From Bacillota bacterium (GTDB lineage Bacteria > Bacillota > Dethiobacteria > Dethiobacterales > Dethiobacteraceae), in contig JAAYMK010000032.1 in NCBI GenBank assembly GCA_012521405.1, positions 1 to 64,000 on the forward strand: 64,000 nucleotides of DNA. Reading direction: 5' to 3'. The position numbers and the translations under genes are program-made. Below the pieces are notes generated by a model. The model had not been told where the DNA came from and searched no databases. It saw only the letters and a program-made list of their open reading frames with translations. Position 1 is the first letter of the stretch. Each line of letters opens with the position of its first letter. Shown here in pieces: positions 31,060 to 40,191 of this stretch.

Positions 31060-32536
31060 TTATAAAAGTACACGACAGGAAGGTCATTATGTGACGGCGG
31101 CAGAAGCAATTTTAACGGGCATTGCTCCGGACGGAGGTTTATATGTGCCTACGCGCTTCCCGCAGATGGAAAAAACTTTAGAGGAGCTGGCCGCCTTGGA
31201 TTACCGGCAGCTGGCGGTTTATCTTTTAAGTCTTTATCTTACAGATTTTACAGAGGCTGAAATCAAAGAAGCGGTGGCAAGGGCCTATGATGCCAAATTT
31301 ACCACCCCGCAAGTGGCACGTTTGGAGACAAAAAATGAAACTCATTTTTTAGAACTATTTCACGGTCCCACCTTGGCCTTTAAAGATATGGCCCTTGCCC
31401 TTTTGCCGTATCTTTTAAAGCTGGCGGCCCAAAAAACCGGGCAAAAAAAAGAAATTGTCATTTTAACGGCCACTTCCGGCGACACAGGCAAAGCGGCTTT
31501 AGAGGGTTTTGCCGATGTGGAAGGGACCAAAATCATTGTTTTCTTCCCGGAACATGGTGTTAGCCGTGTACAAAAAAGACAAATGGTGACGCAAAAAGGA
31601 AAAAATACATATGTTATCGGCATTGAAGGAAATTTTGACGATGCGCAAAACGGTGTGAAAGCCATATTTACCGATCCTGTCATGCGGCAAAAGCTGGACA
31701 ATAAGGGCTACATGTTTTCTTCCGCCAATTCCATTAATATCGGGAGACTCCTTCCCCAGGTTGTATATTATGTCTGGGCTTATCTGGAACTTTTACGGCG
31801 GGGAGAAATTGTAGCAGGGCAAAAGCTTAATTTTTGTGTACCCACAGGCAATTTCGGCAATATTTTGGCTGCTTATTATGCGCAGCAAATGGGCTTGCCG
31901 GTAGGGAAGCTGATTTGTGCTTCCAATAAAAATAAAGTGCTTTATGACTTTTTTACCACCCAAATCTATGATCGCAAGCGTGAATTTTTTGTGACGATTT
32001 CGCCCTCTATGGATATTTTAATCTCCAGCAATTTGGAGCGCCTCCTTTACCATGCTTCCCAAAATAATGCTGCACAAGTCAGAGCATGGATGGAGGAGTT
32101 AAAAAATAAGGGCAGCTATGAAATTCCCGCGGAAATGGCGGCGGCGTTAAAAATTTTTGCGGCCGGCTTTGCCACGGAGGCAGAAACAAAAGCAGCCATC
32201 CGTGAAGTTTTCGAGACTTCCGGGTACCTGATTGATACCCATACCGCTGTGGCTTACTCGGTGCTGCAAAAATATCAAAAACAAACCGGCGACAAGACGC
32301 CGGCTGTGGTGGTGGCCACAGCCAGCCCCTATAAATTTTCTAAAGATGTTTTATGTGCCCTTGAGGAAAAATTTGTTCACGTGGATGATTTTGCCCTCTT
32401 TAGTGAGATGGAAAAGATTTCGCAGATTAAAATCCCCGCCCCCATCCGCGACTTGGAAAAACGTCCTGTTTTACACCAAAAAGTTTGCCGCCCGGAAGAA
32501 ATGCCGCAGGTTGTCAGCGAGATTTTAGGTTTATAA
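31046..32536 (+). CDS. thrC: Threonine synthase
   Basis: A 496-residue PLP enzyme that converts O-phosphohomoserine to threonine. The N terminus YKSTRQEGHYVTAAEAILTGIAPDGGLYVP and the PLP lysine in LAFKDMALALLP (about 113-124) are typical of the long ThrC form, with SGDTGKAALEGF after it. It starts inside the end of apgM, behind GGGAGG. No thrB gene is visible, so the upstream ApgM-like enzyme is the best candidate to supply its substrate. Confidence 0.96.
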   Translation: MSAINYKSTRQEGHYVTAAEAILTGIAPDGGLYVPTRFPQMEKTLEELAALDYRQLAVYLLSLYLTDFTEAEIKEAVARAYDAKFTTPQVARLETKNETHFLELFHGPTLAFKDMALALLPYLLKLAAQKTGQKKEIVILTATSGDTGKAALEGFADVEGTKIIVFFPEHGVSRVQKRQMVTQKGKNTYVIGIEGNFDDAQNGVKAIFTDPVMRQKLDNKGYMFSSANSINIGRLLPQVVYYVWAYLELLRRGEIVAGQKLNFCVPTGNFGNILAAYYAQQMGLPVGKLICASNKNKVLYDFFTTQIYDRKREFFVTISPSMDILISSNLERLLYHASQNNAAQVRAWMEELKNKGSYEIPAEMAAALKIFAAGFATEAETKAAIREVFETSGYLIDTHTAVAYSVLQKYQKQTGDKTPAVVVATASPYKFSKDVLCALEEKFVHVDDFALFSEMEKISQIKIPAPIRDLEKRPVLHQKVCRPEEMPQVVSEILGL

Positions 32537-32552
32537 AGGGAAGGAGCAAAAA

Positions 32553-34232
32553 ATGACCACGCGTTTTTCCGAGTTTACTTACCGGCGTCCCGATTTTTCC
32601 GCCTTTAGCCAGGAGTTTAAAACTTTAGTGGCAGATTTTAAAGGAGCCAAAACGGCACAAATGCAGCTTGAAATCGTGCAACAAATAAATAAGCTGCGCA
32701 GTGTTTTTCTTACGCAGGCAAAACTTGCCCGGATCCGTTATACGCAAAATACGGCCGCTGCATTTTACAGTCAGGAACAGGAATTTTTTGATGAAACTGA
32801 ACCTCTTTACGAGCATTTAATTCATGAATATTATCAAGCTTTAGTTGCTTCACCTTTCACAAAAGAACTGGCCCAAAATTTAGGAGAACAGCTCTTTACT
32901 TGGGCACGGCAGATTTTACAAACTTTTTCTTCCCAAGTTATTGACAGTTTACAAGCGGAAAATAAACTTATCAGCCGTTATAAAAAACTTTTGGGCAGTG
33001 CGGAAATCAGTTTTGCCGGAAAAAAATGCAATCTTAATGAGCTTGCTTTTTACCAGCAGCTACCGGATCGGGCGGTACGGCAGGAAGCTTATGTAGCCCG
33101 GGCGCAATTTTTTCAGCAACATGAGGAAGAATTTGCGGAAATTTTTTACCAGCTGGTGCATTTGCGTACAGAAATTGCCCGCCGGTTAGGCTTTGCCAAT
33201 TTTATTCCTTTAGGTTATCTGCGTCGCTGTCGCAGTGATTATAACGCCCAGGATGTGGCTTCCTTTCGCCAAAAAATTAAAGCTTACTGCGTGCCGTTGA
33301 CGGAAAAAATCCGCCACCGGCAACAACGCCGTTTGGGACTGGAGACTTTTAAATTTTATGACGAAAGTCTTTTCTCGCCGGAAGGCAATCCTGTTCCGGA
33401 AGGTTCGCCCACGGAAATCTTACAGCAGGGCATGCGCATGTATGCAGAGCTTTCCCCGGAAACAGGTGAGTTTTTTGCCCACATGGTGGAACGCCAATTA
33501 TTGGACGTTTTCAGCCGCAAAGGAAAAGCCCCCGGCGGTTACTGTGACTATATACCTGCCTATGAAGTACCTTTTATTTTTGCTAATTTTAACGGTACAG
33601 CCCAGGATGTGGACGTTCTAACTCATGAGGCAGGTCATGCTTTTCAATTATGGCTCTCCCGCCCCCAAATTCCTGAATATGAATTTCCCACCATGGAAGC
33701 GGCAGAAATTCCCTCCATGGGCATGGAGTTTTTCACCTGGCCCTGGATGGAACTCTTTTTTGGCGCACAGGCGGATCTTTACCGCCGGCAGCATTTAAGT
33801 GAAGCCTTCTTATTTTTACCGTATGGAGCCCTGGTGGATCATTTTCAACATGAAGTCTATGCTCAAAGTCACTTCACCCCAAAAGAGCACCGCAAGCTTT
33901 GGCGCCAACTGGAAAAAGAGTACCTGCCTTACCGCGATTATGATGGTATAGCTTTTTATGAAGAAGGTGGTTACTGGTATCAACAGGGCCATATTTTTGA
34001 AGTACCCTTTTACTACATTGATTATGTTTTGGCACAAATCTGTGTCTTTGCACTTTGGCAGCGGATGCATAAAGACCGGCAGCAAGCCTGGCAAGATTAC
34101 TTGGCTTTCTGCCGGGCAGGCGGCAGTCTTTCCTTTTTCGCCTTACTACCTTTGGCCAATTTATCTACTCCCTTTGCAGAAACGGCCGTGAAAAACAGCA
34201 CTGCATATGTGCAAAAATGGCTTAACCTCTAA
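32553..34232 (+). CDS. M3-family oligoendopeptidase
   Basis: A 559-residue zinc peptidase of the oligoendopeptidase F group. The HEAGH zinc motif is in VLTHEAGHAFQLW (about 357-369), with the distal glutamate in the PTMEAAEIPSMGMEF block downstream, as in M3 enzymes. No signal peptide is present, so it acts in the cytoplasm, probably on peptides. It is 16 bases after thrC and ahead of a strong terminator, so it may share the apgM-thrC transcript. Confidence 0.92.
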   Translation: MTTRFSEFTYRRPDFSAFSQEFKTLVADFKGAKTAQMQLEIVQQINKLRSVFLTQAKLARIRYTQNTAAAFYSQEQEFFDETEPLYEHLIHEYYQALVASPFTKELAQNLGEQLFTWARQILQTFSSQVIDSLQAENKLISRYKKLLGSAEISFAGKKCNLNELAFYQQLPDRAVRQEAYVARAQFFQQHEEEFAEIFYQLVHLRTEIARRLGFANFIPLGYLRRCRSDYNAQDVASFRQKIKAYCVPLTEKIRHRQQRRLGLETFKFYDESLFSPEGNPVPEGSPTEILQQGMRMYAELSPETGEFFAHMVERQLLDVFSRKGKAPGGYCDYIPAYEVPFIFANFNGTAQDVDVLTHEAGHAFQLWLSRPQIPEYEFPTMEAAEIPSMGMEFFTWPWMELFFGAQADLYRRQHLSEAFLFLPYGALVDHFQHEVYAQSHFTPKEHRKLWRQLEKEYLPYRDYDGIAFYEEGGYWYQQGHIFEVPFYYIDYVLAQICVFALWQRMHKDRQQAWQDYLAFCRAGGSLSFFALLPLANLSTPFAETAVKNSTAYVQKWLNL

Positions 34233-34258
34233 GACAGTGAAACAAGGTTTTTTGCTCT

Positions 34259-34293
34259 AAAACTACCGGTAAACATCTCGCCGGTAGTTTTTT
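34259..34293 (+). terminator. Terminator after the M3 peptidase gene
   Basis: The stem AAAACTACCGG/CCGGTAGTTTT with an 11-base loop is followed by further T residues. It is perfect over 11 pairs. Confidence 0.9.
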
Positions 34294-34386
34294 ACCCCCT
34301 TGCCCTACCGGCAATTTCCGCAGCAGTGCAGGAAAATGGCGGCAGTTGTCGAATATGCCTGGAAACAGGGTAAAAGGGGTATTTCT

Positions 34387-35958
34387 ATGAAGCGATACAT
34401 AGCAGTGCTGTTGACTCTGTCTTTATGTTTTTTGGTAATTTTTCTTTTCTCAGCATCTTTTCTCAGGGTGGAAGCAGAGGAGGAAGCATGGGACAAGCTT
34501 TGGAATGAAGCCGGAGTTTTCGGTCCTTCAGAAGGTTTAAGCACCGTGACCGGTAAAGCAGCCGTGGCCACCGGCCACATTGAACTGCGCAATTTGGTAA
34601 TTGACGGTGACTTGTATCTTCTGCCCTCTGCCGGCAATGCACCTGTAACGTTAAACAATGTTACCGTTACCGGTGAACTTCATATCCTTGGGGGAAGCAC
34701 CGTTACCATCAGGGACGGGCAAATCAATTATGTAGAAGTAAATAATCCGGCCAATGCCGTTTCTGTCCTGGCGGAAGGCAATGCCGCCCTTTGGAGCGTC
34801 CGGGTACGGACAGAATGCCTTTTAGAAGAAAAAACAGGCAGTGAGGCTTATGGCTTTGGCCATATTTATAGTACAACCCATGATACCTTGACCTTATCCG
34901 GTAATTTCCCCACCCTGACGGTGGAAAACTTGCAAGGTGCCGTTAACTTCCGTTCCGGTCAGATCGGCAAAGTTTATATGGAATCGCAAGCTGACGGTTC
35001 CGTTTTGACCTTGGGTGAACAGACAGAAATAGAGGTACTGGATCTGGTCAGTGCCGTGCATGTAAAAGGCAGCGGTACCATTGGGCGTGTGGTGGTATTG
35101 GCCAATGGTTCCGTTTTAGAGATGGAAGCAAAAGAGTATGAATTTGGCGAAAATATGTCCATTATCGTTAAGGGCGGTGTGGTGGACGCTACCGGTAAAC
35201 ATGAAATCACCCTGGCGGAATTGGGGAATGTGGTTCTGGAACCGGGTAAATCTACAGAGAAAACCATTACGGTGGACCCGGTCGATGCCCATATTACTGC
35301 TACCTCCGCCAATCCTGACGTGGCTACAGTGAACCTGACAAATAAAAAACTAACCATTCGTGCCTTGGCGGCCGGCAGGGCCACCATTACGGTGACGGCG
35401 GCCAAAGAGGGATACAGTACGGCACAACAAAGTTTTACCGTTACTGTCAATACGCCGCAGAAGCCGCAGGTTACCCTGCAGGGAATTAAGGATTTAACGC
35501 TTGAGGAGGGTAAAGCCGGCACGCGTAATGTAGTTACCAATCCTGCTGACGCTAAGGTTAGTGCCACTTCCAGTAACACCAAAGTGGCCACCGTCAATGT
35601 TTCCGGCTCCACCATTACCGTCACTGCCAAAGAAGCGGGGACAGCCACCATTAATGTGACGGCGGAAAAAGCAGGTTATCTCAAAGGCGGCGTTACTTTT
35701 AAAGTAACCGTCAAAGGCAAAGCTGCCGATAACGGTACCCCCGGAACCCCTGCCACTCCTACTTATACAGTCATTGCCCGGGAACCGACCTTGGTGGGCA
35801 GGGAACTGGTAGTGGTGAAACTAAATACCTCGGAACCGCAAAATTACGACGTCATCATGGCTGACGGCACAAAACTTAACTATCTGCCCGCAGAAAAAGT
35901 TTTCAGCGGTGAAGTCAAAGAAGGCACAGCCGTCAGCGCGGTAAAGAAAAAAGAGTAG
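34387..35958 (+). CDS. Exported surface protein with Ig-like (Big_2) domains
   Basis: A 523-residue protein not tied to a known function. It has a signal peptide (MKRYIAVLLTLSLCFLVIFLF, cleavage likely near residue 30). A long region of short beta-rich motifs (about 35-275) could form a beta-solenoid. Two Big_2/Ig-like repeats follow: about 279-355 and 361-443, both with TITV...ATINVT patterns. A proline/threonine linker and a final small domain end it. The frame extends to 34300; the start at 34387 has AAGGGG upstream. Its neighbour encodes a wall hydrolase with a shared exported character, so the pair may form one surface unit. No sortase or SLH motif is evident. Confidence 0.75.
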   Translation: MKRYIAVLLTLSLCFLVIFLFSASFLRVEAEEEAWDKLWNEAGVFGPSEGLSTVTGKAAVATGHIELRNLVIDGDLYLLPSAGNAPVTLNNVTVTGELHILGGSTVTIRDGQINYVEVNNPANAVSVLAEGNAALWSVRVRTECLLEEKTGSEAYGFGHIYSTTHDTLTLSGNFPTLTVENLQGAVNFRSGQIGKVYMESQADGSVLTLGEQTEIEVLDLVSAVHVKGSGTIGRVVVLANGSVLEMEAKEYEFGENMSIIVKGGVVDATGKHEITLAELGNVVLEPGKSTEKTITVDPVDAHITATSANPDVATVNLTNKKLTIRALAAGRATITVTAAKEGYSTAQQSFTVTVNTPQKPQVTLQGIKDLTLEEGKAGTRNVVTNPADAKVSATSSNTKVATVNVSGSTITVTAKEAGTATINVTAEKAGYLKGGVTFKVTVKGKAADNGTPGTPATPTYTVIAREPTLVGRELVVVKLNTSEPQNYDVIMADGTKLNYLPAEKVFSGEVKEGTAVSAVKKKE

Positions 35959-35978
35959 TGCGGCGAGGGGGGAAGAAA

Positions 35979-38246
35979 ATGCAAAAACCTGCCAGTCTTC
36001 GCATCATTGTTTTTACACTGCTTGTTTTCCTGTGCTTATCCGGTACTGCCTTTGCCGCCATTGAAAGTGTCATTGCTAAAAATGCCAAGGGAGAATATTT
36101 TGTCTACGACTATGCAGAGGTCCTGCGCTCCTATACGCAAAAAATTTTACAGCAAAAAGCTCCCCTCTATGAAGATTTTGCGCAAAAAAGCGTGGTGGCC
36201 GTCAGTTCCGCAAAAAGCGGCTACATTGATTATGCTGATGTTTTGGCAAGCTACACCAGCTCCATTGTCAAAGGCCAAGCATTCGACCTTTTACAGTATA
36301 TAGAAACAAAAGAAGCCAAGCGCTATACGCCTGTTGCCGGCACGAAAAAAGTCAGTGAAAAAAACGGCAGCCTGGTGTTTACGGACTGGGATTTACCTGC
36401 AGACAATACTTTGCTGCAAAAAATTAATGCCGTCAAAGACGCTGAGGCGATGGTTGCTACCCTGGTCCAACATGCAGCAGAGCTGGAATTGAATTTGACT
36501 GCTTTTCAAAATTTAACACTTTCCCAGCAAAAACAAGTGGGGGAAAAAGTTTTGCAAAAACGTCCCCAAGGAGGTTATACAAGCCTTAATGCCCTCAAAC
36601 AAGAGCTGAAAAGCGCTTTTAATCATGCAGTTTCCGCACAAAATGAAGCATTAAAAGCCGTTAACGAGGCAAAAACTACGGCACAAATGCGGCAAGCACT
36701 GCAAAAAAATGCCAGTGTCTTGGATTTAAAATTGACTGCTTTTTTAGAATTACAGCCGCAAGAACAGGAACTTGTGTTGGCTGATTTGGTAAAGGGTCGT
36801 CCCTATGCCACCGCTTTTGCCCTGCAGGAGGCTTTTACTGCCGCTATGGAAAGGGACCGGTCCGTTTTAAGTTTAATTAATGAAATCACTGAGAATAAAG
36901 CAATGCAGGATGCCCTGGTGGCACACGCAGAAGCTTTGCGTTTGCAGCTTGATGATTATCACCGGCTCAATACATTTGGCAAGGTACAAGTGGCCGATCA
37001 GGTGCTCAGAAAGCGCCCTGCCGGAGGCTATCCCGACATTGCACAAGTAAAAACTGTTTTTGAAACGGCGGTAACAAACGCCCTTAATGCACAAAATAAA
37101 GCATTGCAGGCCGTCAACCAGGCGGTCACCCCGGAATCTTTGCGGACAATTTTTTCTGCCCATGCTTTAGTGTTGGAGCTGGATTTGACGCGTTTTAACC
37201 GGCTGCAACCTGCTGTCCAGGATACTGTGTTAGAAATCTTATTTGCCGGTCGCCCCTACAGTACGGTCCATGTTTTCCAGAACGCTTTTCATAATGCTTT
37301 AAACAGCCTGGAATCAACGAGAATTATCCAGTATGTGGATTATCCTATAACCTTTAATGAAGTGGTGACGAGGCAAATGAACTGCAATCCGCAGACAGAC
37401 CTTTTAGGCGGCGGCTGGCAGACGGCGGACAGGAATTTGGTGGCGTATTATCTCAATGCAGATAATTTTATGGAGGAAATGCGACCCGCAGCCATCATTA
37501 AAGCCGGACCGGCCAGGATGCGCTCCGGCCCGGGACTTACCTATGATCTTGTGACGCTTTTGGAAACAGGAAGCGGCCCTTACTTCATTATTGATCAGGC
37601 AGAAGACAGTTCCGGTTACACTTGGTACCGCCTGTTAACGGATTATCGCGCCGGTTGGGTGCGGGAGGATTTACTAACTTTAACTGCGCGCAAGGGTGAA
37701 GGCATTTTCCAATTTCTTGTCTTGTCTGAATCCACCAATGTTAACCCGGCGGAAATTAATGAAAAAATTCTGCAGGGTAAAGGTATCCTGGAAGGGATGG
37801 CCGATGTCTTTGTGGCTGCAGCCAGGCGCTACAATCTCAATGAAGTCTTTTTAGTGGCTTTAGCTTTACATGAAAGCGGAGAGGGAAGGAGCCTTTTAGC
37901 CAATGGGGTGGAATATAACGGTACAGTAGTTTATAATATGTTCGGTATAGGAGCCATAGATGCCGATCCCATTTTAAAAGGTGCAGAACGTGCTTATCAG
38001 GAAGGCTGGTTTACGCCTGAGGAAGCCATTTTCGGCGGCGCCAAGTTTATTTCCGAGCAATATATCAACCATCCCCTTTATCACCAAAACACATTGTATA
38101 AAATGCGCTGGAACCCGGCGTATCCCGGTGAACACCAGTATGCCACCGATATTGGCTGGGCTTATAAACAAGTGGTAAAGATTAAAACCCTTTACGATCA
38201 ACTTACCACCTATGTGCTGCGCTTTGAAATTCCCAGGTACAAATAA
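35979..38246 (+). CDS. Exported N-acetylglucosaminidase-like protein with SH3b and helical repeats
   Basis: A 755-residue secreted protein. A signal peptide (about 1-27) is followed by two short copies of a DYADVLASYT motif (about 44-57 and 84-97). Four helical repeats of about 73-78 residues cover about 145-443. A bacterial SH3 domain lies at about 505-565. The C-terminal glucosaminidase-like domain (about 600-740) has ALALHESGEGRS, where Glu632 is the likely catalytic acid. It probably trims peptidoglycan or another glycan at the surface. The start at 35979 has GGGGGGAAG upstream and it follows the Ig-like protein by 20 bases. No membrane or SLH anchor was seen beyond the SH3b domain. Confidence 0.8.
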   Translation: MQKPASLRIIVFTLLVFLCLSGTAFAAIESVIAKNAKGEYFVYDYAEVLRSYTQKILQQKAPLYEDFAQKSVVAVSSAKSGYIDYADVLASYTSSIVKGQAFDLLQYIETKEAKRYTPVAGTKKVSEKNGSLVFTDWDLPADNTLLQKINAVKDAEAMVATLVQHAAELELNLTAFQNLTLSQQKQVGEKVLQKRPQGGYTSLNALKQELKSAFNHAVSAQNEALKAVNEAKTTAQMRQALQKNASVLDLKLTAFLELQPQEQELVLADLVKGRPYATAFALQEAFTAAMERDRSVLSLINEITENKAMQDALVAHAEALRLQLDDYHRLNTFGKVQVADQVLRKRPAGGYPDIAQVKTVFETAVTNALNAQNKALQAVNQAVTPESLRTIFSAHALVLELDLTRFNRLQPAVQDTVLEILFAGRPYSTVHVFQNAFHNALNSLESTRIIQYVDYPITFNEVVTRQMNCNPQTDLLGGGWQTADRNLVAYYLNADNFMEEMRPAAIIKAGPARMRSGPGLTYDLVTLLETGSGPYFIIDQAEDSSGYTWYRLLTDYRAGWVREDLLTLTARKGEGIFQFLVLSESTNVNPAEINEKILQGKGILEGMADVFVAAARRYNLNEVFLVALALHESGEGRSLLANGVEYNGTVVYNMFGIGAIDADPILKGAERAYQEGWFTPEEAIFGGAKFISEQYINHPLYHQNTLYKMRWNPAYPGEHQYATDIGWAYKQVVKIKTLYDQLTTYVLRFEIPRYK
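36411..37307 (+). repeat. Four tandem 73-78 residue helical repeats in an A-B-A-B order
   Basis: Within the glucosaminidase gene, repeats 1 and 3 share KRPxGGY while repeats 2 and 4 share GRPYxT. All share an opening KxVNEAxT-like helix and an xLxLxLTxFxxLxP core. The alternation suggests that an A-B pair was duplicated as a block. Confidence 0.8.
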
Positions 38247-38261
38247 ATTTTGGCCTTTACC

Positions 38262-38290
38262 GGGGACTCCCTGGGGGAGTCCCTGTTTTC
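38262..38290 (+). terminator. Terminator after the glucosaminidase gene
   Basis: GGGACTCCC/GGGAGTCCC closes over a 3-base loop and is followed by TGTTTTC. It ends the exported-protein pair. Confidence 0.75.
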
Positions 38291-38374
38291 TTAAAATGGC
38301 AAAAATAAAATCCTTAAGTGTGACCGGAATAATTTTGGTGCATACTATAGGGGCTTAAAGAAAGGATGATGCTG

Positions 38375-38893
38375 ATGAAAAACCCAAAGATAACCATTGA
38401 AATGGAAAATGGCGAGAAAATTACGGCAGAATTATATCCGCAAATTGCTCCCAATACAGTGCGCAATTTTATCTCTTTAGTGCAGAAAGGTTTTTATGAT
38501 GGCCTGATTTTTCATCGTGTCATTGCCCAGTTTATGATTCAAGGGGGCTGCCCCGAGGGCACAGGCATGGGCGGGCCCGGCTATACCATTAAAGGGGAAT
38601 TTACCGCCAATGGCTTTCCCAATCCCTTGCAACATGAACGCGGCGTTCTCTCCATGGCACGAGCCCAACATCCCGATTCGGCCGGATCACAGTTTTTTAT
38701 TATGCATGCCGACGCCCCGCATTTAGACGGGAGCTACGCCGCCTTTGGCAAAGTCTTAGACGGCATGGATGTGGTGGATAAAATTGCTGAAACGGAAACA
38801 GATGCATTTGATCGCCCCTTAAAGGAGCAGCGGATAAAAAAGATCACTGTGGAAACTTTCGGTCAACATTTTGCGGAGCCGGAAAAAATTTAA
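38375..38893 (+). CDS. Cyclophilin-type peptidyl-prolyl isomerase
   Basis: A 172-residue cytoplasmic prolyl isomerase. The cyclophilin core is clear: FHRVIAQFMIQGGCPEGTGMGGPGY (about 46-70), FSMARAQHPDSAGSQFFI and HLDGSYAAFGKV. No signal peptide is seen. Of the two in-frame ATGs the second (38375) has AAAGGA 8 bases upstream. It forms a single-gene unit, downstream of a terminator. Confidence 0.95.
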   Translation: MKNPKITIEMENGEKITAELYPQIAPNTVRNFISLVQKGFYDGLIFHRVIAQFMIQGGCPEGTGMGGPGYTIKGEFTANGFPNPLQHERGVLSMARAQHPDSAGSQFFIMHADAPHLDGSYAAFGKVLDGMDVVDKIAETETDAFDRPLKEQRIKKITVETFGQHFAEPEKI

Positions 38894-38898
38894 AAGGA

Positions 38899-38937
38899 GA
38901 ACAGGCCCAAGGAAGATAGTATCCAACCGGCCTGTTC
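38899..38937 (+). terminator. Possible terminator or mRNA hairpin after the cyclophilin gene
   Basis: GAACAGGCC/GGCCTGTTC forms 9 pairs around a loop of 21 bases. The T-run after it is poor (TTCGCTTG), so it may be a weak terminator or only a hairpin between the cyclophilin and cysteine desulfurase genes. Confidence 0.4.
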
Positions 38938-39033
38938 TTCGCTTGTGCAGGAAAAAAGCAAAAATCCCTCAATATTGGGGAGAATTTTATGATAAAATAC
39001 TAAAAGAATTTAAGGATATACTGGAGGGCTTCC

Positions 39034-40191
39034 ATGCAAGTCTATTTAGATCATAGTGCCACAACTCCTGTACTGCCCGAAGTAGCCCAGGTGATGCAGG
39101 AAATCATGGTGCATGAGTTTGGCAACCCTTCCTCGTTGCATGCCATGGGGGTTCGCGCCGAGCGCCACTTGGACAAGACGCGCCAGATTTTGGCGCAAGC
39201 ATGCGCCGTCAGGGCAGAAGAAATTATTTTCACTTCCGGTGGTACGGAAGCAAATAATCTGGCCATCAAAGGCGTTGCCCGCCGCTTAAAACGCCGTGGC
39301 AACCACCTGATGACCACCCAAGTGGAACACCCCTCGGTCCTGTATGCCTATAAAGCCCTGGAGGAGGAAGGTTTTGCCGTTACTTATTTGCCGGTGGACA
39401 GGAACGGTCAGGTGGACGTGGCTGATGTGGTGGCCAACTTGCGTCCCGACACCCTTTTGGTCAGTATCATGCATGTTAATAATGAAGTGGGCACCATTAT
39501 GCCGGTGGCGGAAATTGGCCGCGCCCTGAAAGCAAAAAATGCGCACACGCTTTTTCATGTGGATGCGGTGCAATCTTTCGGGAAGCTTGCCGTAGAGCCG
39601 CAAAGATGGCAGGCGGATTTAGTAACTTTTTCCGCTCATAAAATCCACGGCCCCAAAGGCTGCGGCGCCCTTTACTGCCGTAAAGGAGTTTTACTGGCCC
39701 CCCTTCTGCATGGGGGCGACCAGGAAAGGGGATTGCGTCCCGGCACAGAAAATGTGGCCGCCATTGCCGGTTTCGGTCGTGCCGCCCTCCTTGCCTTGGC
39801 GGAAAGGGAAAGCAAAATGGAGAAAATTGCCGGCTTGAAAAAACTTTTGTGTGAAGGCATTTGCCGGCAGATTCCGGAAGTAACCATTAACAGCCCCCCC
39901 AACGGAGCCCCCCATATTTTAAATGTCACCTTTGCCGGCGTGAAAGGTGAAGTTTTAGTCCATGCTTTGGCGGAAGCAGGGATCTATGTTTCCACCGGCT
40001 CGGCTTGCCACTCACACAGAGCCGATCCGAGCCATGTGCTGCTGGCTATGCAGCGCAAACCTGAGGAAATAGAAGCCACTTTGCGTTTTAGTTTTTCCGC
40101 CTACAACACGGAAGCGGAAATAGAATATACACTAGAAAAACTGCGCCATGCGGTGGAAACGCTGCGCATGCTGACACGGAGGAAAAAATGA
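39034..40191 (+). CDS. Cysteine desulfurase (NifS/IscS family)
   Basis: A 385-residue PLP enzyme that takes sulfur from cysteine as a protein persulfide. The PLP lysine is in SAHKIHGPKG (about 205) and the catalytic cysteine is in TGSACHSH (about 326-333). The N terminus YLDHSATTPV and the GGTEANNLAI motif are intact. Its stop overlaps the thiI start (ATGA). This pairing implies it serves ThiI, as NifZ does in B. subtilis, rather than bulk Fe-S assembly. A scaffold gene (iscU) is not nearby. Confidence 0.95.
   Translation: MQVYLDHSATTPVLPEVAQVMQEIMVHEFGNPSSLHAMGVRAERHLDKTRQILAQACAVRAEEIIFTSGGTEANNLAIKGVARRLKRRGNHLMTTQVEHPSVLYAYKALEEEGFAVTYLPVDRNGQVDVADVVANLRPDTLLVSIMHVNNEVGTIMPVAEIGRALKAKNAHTLFHVDAVQSFGKLAVEPQRWQADLVTFSAHKIHGPKGCGALYCRKGVLLAPLLHGGDQERGLRPGTENVAAIAGFGRAALLALAERESKMEKIAGLKKLLCEGICRQIPEVTINSPPNGAPHILNVTFAGVKGEVLVHALAEAGIYVSTGSACHSHRADPSHVLLAMQRKPEEIEATLRFSFSAYNTEAEIEYTLEKLRHAVETLRMLTRRKK

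Noticed and set aside
32373-32388. parS-like sequence around CACGTG inside thrC
   Set aside because: The arms differ in spacing and bases from TGTTTCACGTGAAACA; only the central hexamer matches.
34974-35651. A 225-residue reverse open frame antisense to the Ig-like protein gene
   Set aside because: It mirrors the repeated Ile/Thr/Val codons of the forward gene and has no ribosome site or recognisable family. The forward frame has a signal peptide and Ig-like repeats.
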